DNA of 7,391 nucleotides from Acidobacteriota bacterium (GTDB taxonomy: Bacteria > Acidobacteriota > Blastocatellia > Pyrinomonadales > Pyrinomonadaceae). This document shows positions 5,327 to 7,391 of this stretch, in pieces. Location: contig JABFSB010000111.1 in NCBI GenBank assembly GCA_013140875.1, positions 1 to 7,391 on the forward strand. Reading direction: 5' to 3'. The notes under the pieces are model-generated. The model had not been told where the DNA came from. It searched no databases and saw only the letters and a program-made list of their open reading frames with translations. Both the position numbers and the translations under genes were made by a program. Every line of letters starts with the position of its first letter. Positions within the stretch are counted from its first letter, which is position 1.

Positions 5327-6730
5327 ATGACAGCAGAACAGATGTCCAAACAAACACGCGTTGAAACCGATTCGATGGGCGAGATCGAGGTTCCATCGGA
5401 TGTTTATTGGGGAGCGCAAACTCAGCGGAGTTTGAAGCATTTCAACATCGGGTTCGATGTGATGCCGCGTGAGGTTATTCGGGCGCTCGGCATTTTGAAA
5501 AAGGCGGCGGCGATCGTTAATCGCGATTTGGGAAAATTGCCGGACGATAAGCTGAAGCTGATCGAGCAGGCGGCCGACGAGGTGATCGATGGGAAGCTCG
5601 ATGCTCATTTTCCGCTTCGCGTCTGGCAAACCGGTTCGGGCACGCAGACGAACATGAACGCGAACGAGGTGATCTCGAACCGGGCAATTGAGATAGCGGG
5701 CGGCGAGATGGGCTCGAAGAAGCCGGTGCATCCGAACGACGACGTGAACAAATCGCAGTCGTCGAACGACACTTTTCCGACCGCGATGTACATTGCAGCG
5801 GCCGAGCGGCTGACGGCGCTGATTCCCGAAGTGCATAAGGTGAGCGACGCGATAAAAGCGAAGGCAAAAGAATTTGAAGGCGTGGTAAAGATCGGCCGCA
5901 CGCATTTGCAGGACGCGACTCCGGTGACCGTTTCGCAGGAATTCAACGGCTGGGCGAATTTGATCGACCGCGATATCGAAAGATTGCGATTGGTGATGCC
6001 GGGTTTGCTCGATCTGGCAATCGGAGGCACGGCGGTCGGAACGGGATTGAACGCACATCCGGAATTTGCGGATCGGGCGGCGGCCAAAATCGCGGATCTA
6101 ACAGGCCTGCCATTCAAATCGCATCCGGACAAGTTTGCAGCCTTATCGGCACATGACGAAGTTGTTTTTGCATCGGGAGCACTAAAAACGCTCGCGGCTT
6201 CTTTGATGAAGATCGCCAACGATATTCGCTGGCTCGCTTCGGGCCCGCGGTGCGGGATCGGCGAAATTTCGCTGCCCGAAAACGAACCCGGCTCATCGAT
6301 CATGCCCGGCAAAGTAAACCCGACGCAGAGTGAGGCGATGACCATGGTCGCCGTACAGGTTTTCGGCAACGACGCCGCAATCGGGTTTGCCGGTTCGCAG
6401 GGAAATTTTGAGCTCAACGTTTTCAAGCCGGTGATGATCCATAATTTTTTGCATTCCGTGCGGCTGATCCACGACGCGTGCCACGGCTTTGTCGATTACT
6501 GCATCACCGGCATCGAGCTCAATCGAGAGCAGATAGATAGATATTTGCAGGATTCGCTAATGCTCGTCACGGCTTTGAATCAACACATCGGCTATGACAA
6601 CGCCTCAAAGATAGCGAAGCACGCGCACAAAAAAGGAACGTCACTGAAAGAAGCGGCGGTTGAACTTGATCTGTTGACGGCGGAGAAGTTTGATGAGCTT
6701 GTTATTCCCGAACAAATGACGCGGCCTTAA
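5327..6730 (+). CDS. fumC: Class II fumarate hydratase (fumarase C)
   Basis: The 467-residue protein interconverts fumarate and malate in the TCA cycle and acts in the cytosol as a homotetramer without an iron-sulfur cluster. Length equals that of E. coli FumC and similarity runs from end to end. Visible signatures are DSMGEIEVPSDVYWGAQTQRS, TGSGTQTNMNANEV, HPNDDVNKSQSSNDTFPTAM (substrate site), GRTHLQDATP with catalytic H193 (E. coli H188), GTAVGTGLN and GSSIMPGKVNP with the catalytic serine on the mobile loop (S323, E. coli S318). The C-terminal domain ends NQHIGYDNASKIAKHAHKKG and PEQM. I use the ATG at 5327; an in-frame ATG at 5342 is also possible, since the extra five residues are not conserved and neither start has a clear Shine-Dalgarno sequence. 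No own promoter is seen in the 2-bp gap after the toxin. No aspartase-specific features were noted. Confidence 0.97.
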   Translation: MTAEQMSKQTRVETDSMGEIEVPSDVYWGAQTQRSLKHFNIGFDVMPREVIRALGILKKAAAIVNRDLGKLPDDKLKLIEQAADEVIDGKLDAHFPLRVWQTGSGTQTNMNANEVISNRAIEIAGGEMGSKKPVHPNDDVNKSQSSNDTFPTAMYIAAAERLTALIPEVHKVSDAIKAKAKEFEGVVKIGRTHLQDATPVTVSQEFNGWANLIDRDIERLRLVMPGLLDLAIGGTAVGTGLNAHPEFADRAAAKIADLTGLPFKSHPDKFAALSAHDEVVFASGALKTLAASLMKIANDIRWLASGPRCGIGEISLPENEPGSSIMPGKVNPTQSEAMTMVAVQVFGNDAAIGFAGSQGNFELNVFKPVMIHNFLHSVRLIHDACHGFVDYCITGIELNREQIDRYLQDSLMLVTALNQHIGYDNASKIAKHAHKKGTSLKEAAVELDLLTAEKFDELVIPEQMTRP

Positions 6731-6784
6731 CCCGGGCAGATTTTTCAGCGACGTAGCAAGTGTTGGCTTATTTTAATTGTTCTT

Positions 6785-6836
6785 GGAGCGCTCGGACGCA
6801 GAACACGCGTCCGTGCAAGCGGGACGCTTGCGCTCC
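6785..6836. repeat. Short palindromic repeat with paired hairpins, GGAGCG/CGCTCC ends
   Basis: This 52-bp unit starts with GGAGCG (6785-6790) and ends with CGCTCC (6831-6836). Inside are two perfect hairpins one base apart: CGGACGC/GCGTCCG with a 7-nt loop (6793-6813), and GCAAGCG/CGCTTGC with a 3-nt loop (6815-6831). It lies 54 bp after the fumC stop in the 143-bp gap to the convergent PAAR gene; nothing else is recognised in that gap. It has the same ends and the same hairpin-pair plan as the element inside the dioxygenase gene, though the stems differ. No T-run follows either arm, so it is better read as a repetitive REP-like element than as a terminator. Confidence 0.7.
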
Positions 6837-6873
6837 CAGCGGATTGTAAGTTGAAGGAATAAACTTGTCTTCG

Positions 6874-7368
6874 TTACCCACCGATCAGTACAGTCGGACA
6901 ACCCATTGCTATTTTGTTAGGCGGCCCGACGGCTTCCAGAATCTCATCGCCCTGCCGTGCCGCAGGGAAATTAGCGACGACTACCGTTGCTGACGGCGTG
7001 ATCACAATACCCGGTCCGTGCGGCGGAATCGGCAAAGGCGTCAAACATCCGTGAATGTCCGAACCGCCCGCAGCGGCGCTGATCGCGCTTCCCATCGCTG
7101 CCGCCGCTCCCGCTTTTACGCCTTCCTCAGCCGTCTTAGCCGCCGGAGCTCCCGGCGTCCCGGCAGCGGCTACGGTCGCCGCCTCGGCAGTTTTGATCGC
7201 GGCATCGGAGATTGCCTTTGCAGCCTTCATTGCCGCGGCAACAGCGGGATTAACTCCCCGCCACGCCGGAAGGAATCCGATCATTACGGTGACAGCGGTC
7301 GGCCCGCCGGTGAGGACGGGCGGAAGCGGGTGTGCTACAGGGTCGGTTATTCTCGCGGCTGGCGGCAT
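6874..7368 (-). CDS. PAAR-domain spike-tip protein with alanine-rich insert
   Basis: The 164-residue protein begins MPPAARITDPVAHP and has three PAAR-type turns: PTAVTVMIGFLPAWRG, ATVVVANFPAARQGDEI and GCPTVLIGG. Candidate zinc ligands are H13, H106 and C108 (DIHGC) and C157. PAAR proteins form the conical tip on the VgrG-like spike of type VI secretion and related contractile injection machines, often carrying or recruiting effectors. Between the first turn and DIHGC is a stretch of about 60 residues (41-102) very rich in Ala, Lys and Glu, predicted as helical; from memory a subgroup of PAAR proteins has such an insert, so it need not be a recent gain. No effector domain is fused. The ATG at 7368 has no Shine-Dalgarno sequence in the 23 bases visible upstream, which include TATACG and TACGAT close to the ATG; a leaderless start is possible but the spacing is short. 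Operon partners, if any, lie beyond the window end. Confidence 0.85.
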   Translation of the reverse strand: MPPAARITDPVAHPLPPVLTGGPTAVTVMIGFLPAWRGVNPAVAAAMKAAKAISDAAIKTAEAATVAAAGTPGAPAAKTAEEGVKAGAAAAMGSAISAAAGGSDIHGCLTPLPIPPHGPGIVITPSATVVVANFPAARQGDEILEAVGPPNKIAMGCPTVLIGG

Positions 7369-7391
7369 AAATCGTATAAAGCGTCTAAAAT

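Noticed and set aside
5411..5420. GGAGCGCAAA inside fumC as a third copy of the repeat end
   Set aside because: It encodes the conserved WGAQ of fumarases and has no adjacent hairpin or partner end.
5605..6426. Long 273-codon open frame antisense to fumC
   Set aside because: fumC is conserved along this whole stretch; the antisense frame has no recognisable domain and is a by-product of GC-rich codon use.
1..7391. CRISPR array, tRNA, rRNA, transposase or riboswitch
   Set aside because: I saw no spaced direct repeats, no tRNA-like cloverleaf, no rRNA signature and no transposase domain on either strand.

Overview
The window looks like chromosomal DNA of an uncultivated soil or groundwater bacterium, most likely an acidobacterium of the Blastocatellia type. 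That placement is inference. It rests on the mix of genes (a YIP1/TPR membrane protein, PIN-type toxin-antitoxin modules with DUF433 antitoxins, a PAAR spike protein with an alanine-rich insert) and on palindromic repeats bounded by GGAGCG and CGCTCC. No rRNA or tRNA is present to settle it.

Layout. Positions 1-332 hold the 3' end of a SAM-dependent methyltransferase gene. Positions 347-1600 hold two tandem toxin-antitoxin pairs (DUF433 antitoxin plus DUF5615/PIN-like toxin); the first toxin is broken by a one-base deletion and the second is intact. The second toxin overlaps by 4 bp (ATGA) a 491-residue metallo-beta-lactamase/double-rhodanese gene (1597-3072) of the CstB-like persulfide dioxygenase type. 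On the opposite strand follows a YIP1-like membrane protein with a C-terminal TPR array (3144-4472). A divergent third toxin-antitoxin pair (4593-5324, VapB-like antitoxin and VapC-like PIN toxin) abuts the class II fumarase gene fumC (5327-6730) with a 2-bp gap. A short palindromic repeat and a convergent PAAR gene (6874-7368, minus strand) close the window.

Two things stand out. First, a roughly 102-bp palindromic element (1956-2057) with inverted ends lies inside the persulfide dioxygenase gene, in frame and without stops. It adds about 34 residues between the second and third predicted iron ligands. A shorter element with the same end sequence and paired-hairpin design lies downstream of fumC (6785-6836), which suggests a repeat family able to sit within coding sequence. 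Second, each of the three antitoxin genes has a -10 box ending exactly 6 nt before the ATG, which predicts leaderless transcripts whose first base is the A of the start codon. The downstream toxin and enzyme genes instead use translational coupling or Shine-Dalgarno sites.

Two of the three toxin-antitoxin pairs are fused transcriptionally to a metabolic gene (sulfide oxidation, TCA cycle), so the leaderless promoters of the modules may also feed these enzymes.
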